Part shown: one piece after another, positions 1 through 9,275 of the stretch
Position numbering within the stretch: the first letter of the stretch is position 1
Layout: each line of letters begins with the position of its first letter
Assembly: GCA_937974245.1 (NCBI GenBank)
Contig: CALJKV010000074.1
Span: forward strand, 38,694-102,693
Source: an uncultured Chloroflexota bacterium
GTDB lineage: Bacteria; Chloroflexota; Anaerolineae; Aggregatilineales; Phototrophicaceae
Length of the DNA: 64,000 nt
Direction of reading: 5' to 3'
Made by a program: the position numbers and the translations under genes
The notes under the pieces: model-generated
Seen by the model: only the letters and a program-made list of their open reading frames with translations
What the model was told of the DNA's origin: nothing
Database searches by the model: none

Positions 1-857
1 CCGGTTTTAGGGTTTCCCGCCGCAGAAATGGTCATTGTCTGGCCGAGCAAAGTCACCGTTGCCTGGTTATTCATCACGGCCTCAGCGCGAGCTTCCAGGA
101 AGTTCGCACGCCCGATGAAGTCAGCTACAAAGCGTGAAATCGGACGGCGGTAAATTTCGTCGGGTGTTCCTATCTGCTCAATCTGCCCCTTGTTCATCAC
201 CACAATCCGGTCAGAAAGCGCCATTGCCTCAACCTGATCGTGGGTGACATAGACACTGGTGATGCTCAAACGGCGCTGCAAGGCGTGTATTTCGCTGCGC
301 ATCTGTACCCGCAATTTGGCATCCAGATTAGAGAGCGGTTCATCGAATAACAGTACCCGTGGCTCCATCACCAAAGAGCGTGCCAGCGCGACTCGCTGCT
401 GTTGCCCGCCGGAAAGTTCATTGGGGCGGCGTGCTCCCAGGTCTTGCAGCCCCATCAAATCCAGTGTGTTTGCGACCTTCTCTTTGATTTCAGAACGAGA
501 CAGTTTTCGGATGTGTAATCCATAAGCGATATTATCGAATACCGTCATGTGGGGGAAGAGAGCATAGCTCTGGAAGACCATCGCCATATCGCGTTTGTTG
601 GGCGGCTGGTTCGTGATGTCTTTTCCATCAAGCAGAATGTGGCCGGAGGAGGGCATCTCAAACCCGGCGATTAAGCGCAACGTGGTGGTTTTGCCGCAGC
701 CCGATGGCCCTAACAGGGTCAAAAATTCCCCCTGTTGGATAGTCAGGTCTACGGCGTTTACAGCGGTAACTTCGCCGCTGCCACCCCGCGCCGGGAATAC
801 TTTCGAGATTTTTTCTAACCATAAGCTGCCGGAGTTAGCCTTGTTTGCAGCGGCCAT
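1..857 (-). CDS. ABC transporter ATP-binding protein, ferric-iron/polyamine type (partial)
   Basis: Cytoplasmic ATPase of an importer; the 3' end is cut off by the left edge of the window. The translation shows the Walker A motif GPSGCGKTT, the signature LSGGQQQRVALAR, Walker B LLFDEPLSNLDA and the H-loop YVTHDQVEAMALS, in the order and spacing of the FbpC/PotA group. The ATG at 857 follows the permease stop codon by one base and has an AAGGGGG Shine-Dalgarno eight bases upstream, so it is the third gene of a binding protein-permease-ATPase operon. The C-terminal part begins an extra domain of the TOBE kind. Which substrate is carried is not decided by this subunit. Confidence 0.93.
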   Translation of the reverse strand, partial: MAAANKANSGSLWLEKISKVFPARGGSGEVTAVNAVDLTIQQGEFLTLLGPSGCGKTTTLRLIAGFEMPSSGHILLDGKDITNQPPNKRDMAMVFQSYALFPHMTVFDNIAYGLHIRKLSRSEIKEKVANTLDLMGLQDLGARRPNELSGGQQQRVALARSLVMEPRVLLFDEPLSNLDAKLRVQMRSEIHALQRRLSITSVYVTHDQVEAMALSDRIVVMNKGQIEQIGTPDEIYRRPISRFVADFIGRANFLEARAEAVMNNQATVTLLGQTMTISAAGNPKT

Positions 858-858
858 G

Positions 859-2634
859 TTATGCGCCCCCTTCAAGCGTGCGTTCTGCGCCAGTTGTTGA
901 GCCAACCGTTAGGTACAAAATACCGATGGCAACCAGGACAATCAAAATCAAAATCACACAATAGGCGAACGCATTGCCAAAGCGCCCGTTTTCCACCTCG
1001 TTGAGAATCTGAGCTGTCATGATCTTCGTTTGCGGTGTTGTCAAAAACACAATCGCTGAAATCGTCGTCATCGAACGAGCGAAAGCGTAGATCAGGCCAG
1101 AAAGAAAGGCCGGACGAATCAAGGGTAGTGTGATTTTCCGGAAGGTCAGCGCATTGTCAGCTCCCAGGCTGATTGAGGCTTCTTCAATGGCCGGGTCAAT
1201 CTGAGAGAGTGCCGCCACCCCCGAGCGCAGCGCTGCCGGGATACTACGGACCATATAGACAATAACAATCGCCATCGCACCGCCAAATATGGCTCTGCCA
1301 CCGGTGAGTTTAGGTATTAAGGTAATCACCGGTGCGTTTTCACCACCGAATGGCAGTACGAGTTGAATATCGTTATTGAAGACCAGCAGGTATCCAATGC
1401 CCAGGATAGTACCGGGGACAGCAATGCCAAGCATTGTGGAAAAATCCAGCAACCCACGCCCCAGGAAGGCTTTACGCACGACCAGGAAGGCGATAATCAT
1501 CCCCAGGATACCGGCCAGTGGGGTAGAAATAATCGAAAGCAGGGTGGTATCTGTCATGGCCTCAGAGCCATAACCGTTGATAACAAAATCGAAGTGATCA
1601 ATCGTGAATTCGTTATTGACCCCCAATACTTTGACAAACGAACCGACAAAAATAGTCGCGTACAGGATGATGATGAGCAGGCAGATTGCCAGTACAAGCG
1701 CTACGAGCGGCCAGCGCACCAGGGGATGGGTGATTTGTTGCGGTGTGCCGGTGGGTTTGCCTGTGACAGAGACAACCGACTGCCGGTTGACCCAATAGCG
1801 TTGGATGATAAATACCGTCAGTGAAGGCACCAGGAGTACTACCGAGAGCACAGCGGCAGCATTGGTATCATACAGGCCGATAATCGTGACGTAAATTCGA
1901 GTTGCCAGCACCTCAAAATTGCCGCCCAACACAAGCGGGTTGCCCAGGTCTGCGATGGCTTCCACAAACAGCAGGAGAAAAGAACTAAGAATGCCCGGCA
2001 GCAGCATAGGAATCGTGACGGTGCGGAAGGTGCGCCACTTGCTGGCTCCCAGGTTGGTAGCGGCTTCTTCCATCGCCGGGTCTAGCGCCAGCATCATTCC
2101 TTTCAGGTTGAGGTAGGCAACCGTAAACAGGGATAGCGCCAACACCATTGTCAGCCCGTCGAGTCCATAGATATCATTGCATGAACGGCCTTGCCCCCAG
2201 AAGCAACGCACACCAAAGATACCTTTGGTAATCATGCCGTTGCGTCCGAACGTCAGAATCGCGGCGCTTGCCAGGGCAAATGGCGGTGAGATGATGGGCA
2301 CGAGTGCGATCAGGTGCATGAAACGCTTGAAAGGCGCCTTTACTTTGACCTGGACATAAGCGAACAGGAAACCCAACCCCGTGCCGATGATGCCAACAGT
2401 CAGCCCCAGCACAACCGTATTGGTAATGATCGTTTGATAGATGGGATTCTGGAGATAATTCTGAAAAAGCGGCAGCCCTTCCGCTGAAAATCCGGTACTC
2501 ACCATCGCGAGAATTGGCAGGATTACTGCAATAAACACGAACAGTGACACAGCGATCAGGGCGACTGCCAGCACTGGGTCCTGAAAAATCTGCCGGAATT
2601 GGCGGATTGGGCGGCTGCGGATGATTGCGGCCAC
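859..2634 (-). CDS. ABC transporter permease, fused two-domain FbpB type
   Basis: Inner-membrane permease of about 591 residues with two homologous halves, each holding a BPD-transporter EAA loop (EEAATNLGASKWRTF in the first half, EEASISLGADNALTF in the second). That double architecture is typical of ferric-iron FbpB and related COG1178 permeases. I place the start at the GTG at 2634 because AGGAGG lies eight bases before it; the longer reading frame to 2697 would run through the hairpin at 2661-2695 and adds residues that look non-coding. It sits between the binding protein and the ATPase gene. Hydrophobic segments are evident throughout. Confidence 0.92.
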   Translation of the reverse strand: MAAIIRSRPIRQFRQIFQDPVLAVALIAVSLFVFIAVILPILAMVSTGFSAEGLPLFQNYLQNPIYQTIITNTVVLGLTVGIIGTGLGFLFAYVQVKVKAPFKRFMHLIALVPIISPPFALASAAILTFGRNGMITKGIFGVRCFWGQGRSCNDIYGLDGLTMVLALSLFTVAYLNLKGMMLALDPAMEEAATNLGASKWRTFRTVTIPMLLPGILSSFLLLFVEAIADLGNPLVLGGNFEVLATRIYVTIIGLYDTNAAAVLSVVLLVPSLTVFIIQRYWVNRQSVVSVTGKPTGTPQQITHPLVRWPLVALVLAICLLIIILYATIFVGSFVKVLGVNNEFTIDHFDFVINGYGSEAMTDTTLLSIISTPLAGILGMIIAFLVVRKAFLGRGLLDFSTMLGIAVPGTILGIGYLLVFNNDIQLVLPFGGENAPVITLIPKLTGGRAIFGGAMAIVIVYMVRSIPAALRSGVAALSQIDPAIEEASISLGADNALTFRKITLPLIRPAFLSGLIYAFARSMTTISAIVFLTTPQTKIMTAQILNEVENGRFGNAFAYCVILILIVLVAIGILYLTVGSTTGAERTLEGGA

Positions 2635-2660
2635 GAATGCCACCTCCTGATAATAAAATC

Positions 2661-2695
2661 GCGCCCTCGCACCAATGTCATCCTGGCGAGGGCGC
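2661..2695 (-). terminator. Stem-loop between binding protein and permease
   Basis: A perfect 10-bp stem (GCGCCCTCGC with GCGAGGGCGC) and 15-base loop lies between the stop of the binding-protein gene and the permease Shine-Dalgarno. Read on the minus strand it is followed by GATTTTATTA, a weak U tract. It is probably a partial terminator or mRNA-stabilising element that keeps the binding protein more abundant than the membrane parts. Confidence 0.6.
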
Positions 2696-2728
2696 ATAGC
2701 GACTTACAGAATGAAGCGACCCGTCAAC

Positions 2729-3844
2729 TTATTCAGTGGGTGCTGGGGCAACTTCCAGGTCAAACCGTTCGGCTATGGGGGTGCGGTTGGCGCCTGCCGC
2801 TACAAAGTTATACACAACCAGGTTTACATCGCTTAGATTGACTGACAGATCCGAAACAGGCGAATCAGGGTTCGTGGGTAGCTGTAGTGAGTTGACTGTC
2901 AGGGCCACGGCCTGGGCTTCGGGAGTCAGCGCCCAGTCGTACCACATCTGCGCGGCTTCTAGTTCCGGTGCACCCTTGATGATTGCCATACCACCGATTT
3001 CATAGCCGGTGCCTTCTTCAGGGAAGGAGGTGGTCAGTACACCCTCAAAGCCCTCGACCTGGAGCTTCACGCAGTCATGCGAGAAGATGATGGCGACGGC
3101 GATTTCACCGTTACCAGCCATCGTGCCGGGGGCCGAACCGGACTTGGTGTATTGGAGGATATTGTTGTTCAGTTGGGCGAAATAACCGAAAGCATTGTCA
3201 ATGGCCTGCTGCGTGGGCGTACCGGTTTCATCATAGCCTTCGCCAGTGCCTTCTACGGTTTCACCTTCAGCGGGTTTACCATCGGGGTATTCCAGCTTGT
3301 CAGCTTCGAGTGTTACGACTGTCCAGAAGGCAGTGAACGCCGTGCCAGAGGTCGCCGGGTGCGCCATCGCCACATTGGCTTCCAGTGCCGGGTTGAGTAA
3401 ATCTGCCCATGAAGCTGGCACATCCACGCCCAGTTCCGCCAGGATTTCATTATTGGAGCAGAAGCCCAGCGCGCCAACGTAAACGCCCGTCCAGTAATTA
3501 TCGGGGTCTTTCAGGTCAGCGGGAATAGCTGCGGCAGTGGGGGATTCGTATTGTTCCAGCAGACCTTCATCTTTAGCCGCGATGAAGGCATCCGCTGGGC
3601 CGCCCCACCATACTGAAAATTCGGGGTTATCCGCTGTAGCGCGAATACGCGCTAACGATTCGCCGGAGGACATCCGTACATACGAAGTCTGGATTCCGGT
3701 TTGCTCCTGGAAAGCCTGCGTCATGGCGACACACCAGTCTTCCTGGGGCGTACAGAGTACGGTCAAAGTTTCCTGGGCGAATACCGGGGCTGCTATCACC
3801 AACACCAACAACATAGCGAGCAGGAATAGTATTTTCTTGTTCAT
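2729..3844 (-). CDS. ABC transporter substrate-binding protein, COG1840 (FbpA-like)
   Basis: Exported binding protein of 371 residues. Residues 1-23 form a signal peptide ending in PVFAQ. The mature part opens with ETLTVLCTPQEDWC and has the SGESLARIRA and WWGGPADAF segments of the ferric-iron/thiamine/phosphonate binding-protein superfamily, where the usual beginning is VYS(A/P)..... It is the first gene of the importer operon and is followed by a stem-loop. A ferric iron ligand is the commonest for this architecture, but two tyrosines typical of FbpA cannot be assigned with certainty, so phosphonate or another anion remains possible. Confidence 0.85.
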   Translation of the reverse strand: MNKKILFLLAMLLVLVIAAPVFAQETLTVLCTPQEDWCVAMTQAFQEQTGIQTSYVRMSSGESLARIRATADNPEFSVWWGGPADAFIAAKDEGLLEQYESPTAAAIPADLKDPDNYWTGVYVGALGFCSNNEILAELGVDVPASWADLLNPALEANVAMAHPATSGTAFTAFWTVVTLEADKLEYPDGKPAEGETVEGTGEGYDETGTPTQQAIDNAFGYFAQLNNNILQYTKSGSAPGTMAGNGEIAVAIIFSHDCVKLQVEGFEGVLTTSFPEEGTGYEIGGMAIIKGAPELEAAQMWYDWALTPEAQAVALTVNSLQLPTNPDSPVSDLSVNLSDVNLVVYNFVAAGANRTPIAERFDLEVAPAPTE

Positions 3845-3978
3845 TATTTAATACATCCTTGAACTATTCTTAAGATTCGCTGAGTACAATGAAGATTATT
3901 TTCTTGTTCATTGTGCGATTGGGTTATTATAAACCAGTTTTTATCGTATCGCAACAAATTTTTCGGCTGAATAAATAC

Positions 3979-4005
3979 AACAAGGGGCATAAGAAGCCCC
4001 TTGTT
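3979..4005 (-). terminator. Terminator, ACAAGGGGC hairpin family (copy 1)
   Basis: AACAAGGGGC and GCCCCTTGTT form a 10-bp stem with a 7-base loop, flanked by T-rich sequence on both sides. It lies 40 bases beyond the stop codon of the phosphofructokinase gene and so ends that minus-strand transcript. Near-identical stems occur at 14523, 42806 and 49108. Confidence 0.75.
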
Positions 4006-4046
4006 TTGTAGAACGTATCTGCCTATTTTCCGACAACTTATTAGGA

Positions 4047-5201
4047 TTACGTCAGGAACATCGGCATTCCGAAGACGTGGCGGACTTTTGGACGATAGTT
4101 GTCGCTGTCGTAAAGTTCAGCTACGTTAACGCGCTTCTTGCCCTGTGAGAGCGTAGCAATCGGCACGTCGCTGTATACGCCGCGCTGCAAGCACACCAGT
4201 CGCCCGGATTCACCACGCTCGACCAGCCCCATCGCCATCTGAGCATAGTTGGCAGCCACCATCAAATCGAGCGAGTCCGGCACACCGGAGCGCATGAGGT
4301 AGCCCAATTGCTGGATGATGACATTTTTCCCGGTTATGCGCTTGAGTGCATCGCCGACTTCTTTGCCGATACCGCCTAATTTGCGGTGGCCGTAGTCGTC
4401 GGCCTCGCCGGTTTCCAGCACCTGGCCGTCAATCGGGTGAGCGCCTTCTGATACCGTCACCATCGCGTAGTTGCTGGGGTTGGTGCCTTTATCTTCCAAG
4501 ACCAGCTTTGCCAACCGTTCAATATCAAAGGGCACTTCGGAAATCAGAGCGCGATCTACGCCCGCAAGATAGGCGGCGATCAGTGATGTCTCGCCGGAGT
4601 TGCGGCCAAACAGTTCAACAACAGCGATGCGTTCGTGTGACCCGGCAGACGTGCGCAGGTTGTGGATAAACTCAACGCTGCGGGTAACCGCGGTGGAAAA
4701 ACCAATGCAGTAGTCCGTGCCGTATACGTCGTTATCCATTGTCTTAGGGATAGCGATCACACGAATGCCCTCATGGTGCAGCCGTTCTCCATAGCTCAGC
4801 GTATCGTCACCACCGATGGGGATCAGACAATCAATGCCGAGTTTCTCGATCACCTTGAGGACGTGTTTCGTGCAATCAATCGTGTCTTCTCCGGTACGGT
4901 CTTCCGCGCTGACGACTTCCGGTACCGATGAGGCCTTGACGCGTCCAGGGTTGGTACGCGATGTATGCAAGAAAGTGCCTCCGGTACGGTCAATACGCCG
5001 TACCGCACCGCGATCGAGCGGCGCCACGCAGTTCCAATTATCACGGGGTTCTTTATTAAAGTCGTACTCGAGCAGACCAGCCCAACCCCGACGTACCCCA
5101 AAAACCTCATAACCATTGTCCATCGCCCGGTTAACAATAGCTTTGATAGCGGGATTCAGGCCGGGCACATCGCCCCCGCCAGTCAATACAGCGATACGCA
5201 T
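4047..5201 (-). CDS. pfp: 6-phosphofructokinase, PPi-dependent type signature
   Basis: Glycolytic enzyme of 384 residues that phosphorylates fructose 6-phosphate. The frame is open to 5324, but MRIAVLTGGGDVPGLN, the family N-terminus, starts at the ATG at 5201, so I use that. Two donor-deciding sites are visible: GGDDT at about 130-134 and PKTMDND at about 152-158. Asp in the fourth position of the first motif and Lys in the second are the established marks of pyrophosphate-dependent enzymes; ATP enzymes of the E. coli type have Gly in both. It is transcribed away from the aldolase gene, sharing an intergenic region. Reversible PPi use is inferred, not shown. Confidence 0.88.
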   Translation of the reverse strand: MRIAVLTGGGDVPGLNPAIKAIVNRAMDNGYEVFGVRRGWAGLLEYDFNKEPRDNWNCVAPLDRGAVRRIDRTGGTFLHTSRTNPGRVKASSVPEVVSAEDRTGEDTIDCTKHVLKVIEKLGIDCLIPIGGDDTLSYGERLHHEGIRVIAIPKTMDNDVYGTDYCIGFSTAVTRSVEFIHNLRTSAGSHERIAVVELFGRNSGETSLIAAYLAGVDRALISEVPFDIERLAKLVLEDKGTNPSNYAMVTVSEGAHPIDGQVLETGEADDYGHRKLGGIGKEVGDALKRITGKNVIIQQLGYLMRSGVPDSLDLMVAANYAQMAMGLVERGESGRLVCLQRGVYSDVPIATLSQGKKRVNVAELYDSDNYRPKVRHVFGMPMFLT

Positions 5202-5359
5202 AGAACACATCTCTTTCTGCTTGCTACTTACTGATTTTTCGACGATATACCATATTATCTCATATTCGTCAGGCTGACGAGGGCATGATGAATCACACTC
5301 AGAATCATTACATTTATCGGTCAATCGCCAGAGGCGGGATAAAAGAAAAATCGCATTGA

Positions 5360-5368
5360 TGGTATAAT
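5360..5368 (+). promoter_or_regulatory. Extended -10 promoter for the aldolase gene
   Basis: TGGTATAAT is a perfect extended -10 (TGnTATAAT) 46 bases before the aldolase ATG. No convincing -35 is seen. The position also argues against an upstream ATG at 5367, which would overlap the hexamer. Confidence 0.6.
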
Positions 5369-5414
5369 GGTGGGCGATTATCTGCAGATGACTATAGTGT
5401 TAAGGAAAAACGCA

Positions 5415-6503
5415 ATGAGCGTAGTGCAAAACCTAAGTGTCAACAAAATTGCTGAAATGCTGGGTGATGATGCCGATCACCTGCTGAATCACACCAGTCA
5501 GACGATCAGTAAAGACCGGCTGTATCTGCCGGGGCCGAACTATGTGGATGATGTGTTCCGTGATACAGACCGTACTCCCCAGGTACTGCGCAGCCTTCAG
5601 CAGATGTTCAGTACCGGGCGCTTGGCCGGCACCGGGTATCTGTCGATTCTGCCGGTAGACCAGGGTATTGAGCATTCGGGTGGCGCGTCGTTTGCCAAGA
5701 ACCCGGATTACTTTGATCCGGCTAAGATTGTTGAACTGGCCCTGGAGGGTGGATGTAACGCGGTTGCCTCAACTTTTGGTGTGCTGGGTGCGGTAGCCCG
5801 CAAGTACGCCCACAGAATCCCGTTCCTTGTGAAGATCAACCACAATGAACTGCTGACCTACCCGAACAAGCATGACCAGATTATGTTCGGGACGATCAAA
5901 GAGGCCTGGAACATGGGCGCGGTAGCGGTTGGTGCGACGGTGTATTTCGGTTCGCCCGAAAGCAGCCGCCAGATTATTGAAGTGGCGGAAGCCTTCGCCT
6001 ATGCCCATGAACTCGGTATGGCGACGGTGCTGTGGTGCTATCTGCGTAATCCGGGTTTCAAGGTAGATGGCGTGAACTATGAATCGTCGGCGGATCTGAC
6101 CGGGCAGGGCAATCACCTGGGTGTCACGATCCAGGCAGATATTGTGAAGCAGAAGCTTCCGGAAAATAACGGTGGTTTCAAGGCTCTCAATTCCGGCAGT
6201 TCATCCTATGGCAAGCTGGACGAACGCATCTACAGCCAACTGACGAGCGAGAACCCGATTGATCTGACCCGCTATCAGGTGGCAAATGGATACATGGGAC
6301 GGATCGGCCTGATTAACTCCGGCGGCGCGAGCGGCAAGAATGACTTTGCTGAGGCGGTCAAGACGGCGGTTGTCAACAAGCGGGCTGGCGGTATGGGCCT
6401 CATCAGTGGACGCAAGGCGTTCCAGCGTCCGATGGCGGAAGGCATCCAACTGCTCAATACCATTCAGGATGTGTACCTCTGTGAAGATGTAACCATCGCG
6501 TAA
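5415..6503 (+). CDS. fbaB: Class I fructose-bisphosphate aldolase, DhnA/FbaB family
   Basis: Cleaves fructose 1,6-bisphosphate to two triose phosphates. The 362-residue protein contains SILPVDQGIEH, FLVKINHNELL and the C-terminal INSGGASGKNDF phosphate-binding stretch characteristic of the archaeal-type (DhnA) class I aldolases, with the Schiff-base lysine expected in the central beta barrel. Start at 5415 is chosen because AAGGA lies eight bases upstream. It is divergent from the PPi-type phosphofructokinase, so two consecutive glycolytic steps share one control region. A strong hairpin terminator follows. Confidence 0.92.
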   Translation: MSVVQNLSVNKIAEMLGDDADHLLNHTSQTISKDRLYLPGPNYVDDVFRDTDRTPQVLRSLQQMFSTGRLAGTGYLSILPVDQGIEHSGGASFAKNPDYFDPAKIVELALEGGCNAVASTFGVLGAVARKYAHRIPFLVKINHNELLTYPNKHDQIMFGTIKEAWNMGAVAVGATVYFGSPESSRQIIEVAEAFAYAHELGMATVLWCYLRNPGFKVDGVNYESSADLTGQGNHLGVTIQADIVKQKLPENNGGFKALNSGSSSYGKLDERIYSQLTSENPIDLTRYQVANGYMGRIGLINSGGASGKNDFAEAVKTAVVNKRAGGMGLISGRKAFQRPMAEGIQLLNTIQDVYLCEDVTIA

Positions 6504-6524
6504 ATTCGTGGTACGGTAAATTTC

Positions 6525-6565
6525 ATCCCCTCTCTGCCTTTGTCTGGTGGAGGGGGGATTTTTTC
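6525..6565 (+). terminator. Rho-independent terminator after aldolase
   Basis: ATCCCCTC pairs with GAGGGGGGAT around a 17-base loop and is followed by TTTTTTC, 20 bases after the stop codon. Confidence 0.8.
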
Positions 6566-6591
6566 TGTGCAATAGTTAACAGGAGTTGTGC

Positions 6592-7059
6592 ATGGATGAG
6601 ATGAGTCAGTGGATGGCGGACTTGAATCACGCGGAGCATCTTCGGCGCTGGCAGGCGATGGTCGCATTGTGGCAGCAGGGCGCTGCTGCCTTCCCTGTAC
6701 TCATGCAAGGCTTGCATCATACCGAGGCTGAAGTTCGCTGGCGGGCGGCAGTGCTGTTGGGCTGGATTGGCGATGCGCGGGCGGTGCCGTCGCTGGCCGG
6801 ACTGTTGAATGAGGGATACGAAGTCAAAATCAACGCGGTTTGGGCATTAGGACATATCGGAGATGCCGCTGTTGTTCCCCGGCTGTTGGATATTCTCTAT
6901 GCAGAGGGCGATGCCCTACCGGATATTCGCTATGTGGCGGCCCTGGCACTTGTGCGTCTTGGGCACCTGGCAGCAATCCAGACTTCACTGACGAGTGAAC
7001 ATCTGCCTACCTTCCAGGCGGCACACGCGGCGCTATCAACCTCTCTGTACTTACCGTAG
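6592..7059 (+). CDS. HEAT-repeat protein
   Basis: Small 155-residue protein made of PBS-lyase/HEAT-like helical repeats: VRWRAAVLLGWIGDARAVP, then VKINAVWALGHIGDAAVVP, then IRYVAALALVRLGHLAA. Such solenoids usually act as protein-binding scaffolds; no catalytic motif is seen. The ATG at 6592 has AGGAG six bases upstream; a TTG at 6586 abuts the Shine-Dalgarno and is rejected. The gene converges on the FHA-receiver gene with a single base between stop codons, so the two cannot have a terminator between them. Confidence 0.8.
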   Translation: MDEMSQWMADLNHAEHLRRWQAMVALWQQGAAAFPVLMQGLHHTEAEVRWRAAVLLGWIGDARAVPSLAGLLNEGYEVKINAVWALGHIGDAAVVPRLLDILYAEGDALPDIRYVAALALVRLGHLAAIQTSLTSEHLPTFQAAHAALSTSLYLP

Positions 7060-7060
7060 T

Positions 7061-7990
7061 TCAGGAAAGCGGGCCGGGAGCAGGCTCAGATGGTTTGGCT
7101 GGTTTGGTATCTTCGCTCCCCAGTAGTGAGCTAACCGAACGTACCAGATCATCCACACTCACCGGCTTGCCCAGGCAGATGTCCGCGCCATGCTCACGCG
7201 CCTGCTTCATCTGGTAGCCGCCGGTTGCGCCAGATACGACGATCAGAGGTAAATGACGTTCCTGGGTTTGTTTGCGGAAGTAACGCACGAGGTCAATGCC
7301 GGTCAAGTTGGTATCCGGCAGCATAATATCCACGACAATGGCATCAGGCATTCCTTGCGAAGCCAGTCCCAGCGCGGCGACAGCGGTATTCACTGTTTTA
7401 ACTTTGTACCCGGCATGTTCAAGCGCCAGGCGGTAGACCGTTGCCACATCCTCATCATCCTCAATTACCAGAACATACTCACCACGTCCTGTAACCGGGA
7501 TGGCAGCATGGCTCAGGTTCGCATCTTTCACCAATTGTTCAAACATAGGGACAACAGCAAAACGCACCTGGAGTTGAATCTGACCGATGGTCAGTCTGTC
7601 CCCATCACGTAGACGATACTCTTGCCCTGGAGTGAGTATATGGGTATTCAGGCGGCTGCCATTCACGCTGCCCAGGTCCTGTACACTAATTCGGTTATCT
7701 TTGGCAGTAACCAGGGCATGTCCACGAGAAACCCCTTTGATTTGTCCGCCAAAGGGCAGAAGATCAACGTCAGGATAAATCCCCTGCTTGGCATCCTGGC
7801 GACCAATGAGCATCGTTTCGTGTACCTGTACCTGGATTGTGTCCGCCGTGCCGACGACCCGGAATTCAATTACCCAGGGGAGTTCATCATCCAATGGGCC
7901 GGTAGCCCGCAGCGGCAGCGGTTCTTCGGTCAAAGGAACATCAAGATGCCGCGTTTTCATCTTGTCATTGGGGTCTTGATTACTACTCAT
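7061..7990 (-). CDS. FHA domain fused to a response-regulator receiver domain
   Basis: Cytoplasmic signalling protein of 309 residues. Residues about 58-145 form an FHA domain with the phosphothreonine-binding marks G-R (63-64), S-R-G-H (88-91) and N110 in GSVNGS. Residues about 172-292 form a receiver with acidic residues 178-179, phosphoacceptor D221 in VVDIMLPD and the GKP lysine near 275. No DNA-binding output follows; a Pro/Ser-rich tail ends the protein. It would join Ser/Thr-kinase signalling (a kinase is encoded at 37.1 kb) with a His-Asp relay. AGGAAGGG precedes the ATG by nine bases. Partner proteins are not identifiable here. Confidence 0.9.
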   Translation of the reverse strand: MSSNQDPNDKMKTRHLDVPLTEEPLPLRATGPLDDELPWVIEFRVVGTADTIQVQVHETMLIGRQDAKQGIYPDVDLLPFGGQIKGVSRGHALVTAKDNRISVQDLGSVNGSRLNTHILTPGQEYRLRDGDRLTIGQIQLQVRFAVVPMFEQLVKDANLSHAAIPVTGRGEYVLVIEDDEDVATVYRLALEHAGYKVKTVNTAVAALGLASQGMPDAIVVDIMLPDTNLTGIDLVRYFRKQTQERHLPLIVVSGATGGYQMKQAREHGADICLGKPVSVDDLVRSVSSLLGSEDTKPAKPSEPAPGPLS

Positions 7991-8563
7991 TCAGTGTTGC
8001 CCTTCCTGTAAATCGAGATATCTAGGGCAGTGCTGGTGCCTGTAGGATAAACGTTGTTACAGGCAAACAATGCTTGAGCGATTAGGGATGCCTAATTATA
8101 GTTTAATCAACAGACAATATTTCGCCTATAGTTATTCGATACTACCGGCTATGCGGCACTGGCTGCCGTGTGAGCGCCCGGCATAGCCTGTGTAGCGATA
8201 TGCATTATTGAGTATAGCAAAAATTAATCTTCTCAGTTGTGAAAAATATTTAATCCTATTCTAACATTCAGGTTTGGATGGTTAGAGAAACAAACTCTCT
8301 CAGGTGTTGAGCTTTTAGGACCCTTTAAGGCCTTGATATACTGCGGGAAAATTTTATTGTCTGAAAGGGGGCAGACTGTGGATGCCAGCGGTCATTATTC
8401 CACCACAACTGGCCGGCTTTTAGCTGATCCCCCGCAATTAGGGGGTTATTGCGGCGGCTGAAAATGTGTCATAATGGATTCTAGAGCAGCACATCTTTCC
8501 TACAACAGCGTAACATTCGTTTTTGCATTGTACTGTAAGTGAGTAGCGAGACGAGAAACGACG
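7991..8563. other. Intergenic region between divergent genes, with one inverted repeat
   Basis: This 573-base stretch has no credible reading frame. It holds an imperfect hairpin at 8147-8188 (GGCTATGC with GCATAGCC, 26 bases apart, plus extra CGG/CCG pairing) and a possible extended -10, TGTCATAAT, at 8467-8475 that would serve the ClpP-like gene. Nothing else is recognised; an untranslated RNA is possible but unsupported. Confidence 0.4.
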
Positions 8564-9184
8564 ATGAATATGTCACGCAAACTAACCAATACGCTGTCCT
8601 TTGGCAACACCGGTATGGATCGCAACGAGACACCCCGCCTGACCGTCGAGACGGTAGATAATCACATCTACTTTTACGCTGATGTCGACAGTGATCGCTG
8701 TCTGGCGTTGATGCGGGCCGTTCGCAATGCGGATACTGATCTGCGAACCGAACACCTGTCACGGGGGTTGGAAGGAACACCCCTGACACCGATTTGGCTG
8801 CACATTCACTCTTACGGTGGTGATCTGTTCACCGGCTTCAGCATTGCTGACCAATTGAAGATGATTAAGACGCCGATCTACTCGGTGATTGAGGGAATTT
8901 GCGCCAGCGCGGCGACTTTGCTCGCCATGTCGTGCGCCAAGCGTTATATTCTGCCGAGTAGCTTTGTCCTGATCCACCAGCTTTCCGGCTTCGTGTGGGG
9001 GACACATGAGCAGTTCAAGGATGAAATGACGCTTCAGAATAAAGCGATGGATCGTCTCGTGCGGTTCTATGCCGAGCATTCCAAAGAGGATGAGGCGCAG
9101 ATTCGCTCTATGCTGACCCGCGACTTCTGGATGGACGCGGAAACCTGCGTCCAGATGGGTTTCGCCGACGAAATCCTTACCTAA
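8564..9184 (+). CDS. ClpP-like serine protease
   Basis: Protein of 206 residues in the ClpP/crotonase fold. It keeps the catalytic triad: S115 in GICASAATLL, H138 in VLIHQLSG and D187 in TRDFWMDAE, the same order and spacing as ClpP. The region LHIHSYGGDLFTGFSI matches the oligomer/oxyanion segment INSPGG of ClpP, with SYGG replacing SPGG. The N-terminus is longer than in canonical ClpP and less conserved, so it may be a ClpP paralogue rather than the housekeeping subunit. No clpX lies beside it. A terminator follows directly. Confidence 0.85.
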   Translation: MNMSRKLTNTLSFGNTGMDRNETPRLTVETVDNHIYFYADVDSDRCLALMRAVRNADTDLRTEHLSRGLEGTPLTPIWLHIHSYGGDLFTGFSIADQLKMIKTPIYSVIEGICASAATLLAMSCAKRYILPSSFVLIHQLSGFVWGTHEQFKDEMTLQNKAMDRLVRFYAEHSKEDEAQIRSMLTRDFWMDAETCVQMGFADEILT

Positions 9185-9213
9185 ATACCAGCGGATTGCA
9201 GCTATATAAACAC

Positions 9214-9241
9214 GGGGGAAGGTTGTTTTAAGCCTTCCCCC
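9214..9241. terminator. Bidirectional terminator between clpP-like and gcvPB genes
   Basis: GGGGGAAGG and CCTTCCCCC form a perfect 9-bp stem with a 10-base loop; T-rich runs lie on both sides, fitting two convergent genes. Confidence 0.75.
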
Positions 9242-9275
9242 TGTTGTTTGTGTGCAGTTTACTGGATAGCGGGTG

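Noticed and set aside
2635..2697. 21-residue N-terminal extension of the FbpB-like permease
   Set aside because: It overlaps a strong hairpin and lacks a ribosome site, whereas GTG 2634 has AGGAGG at the right distance.
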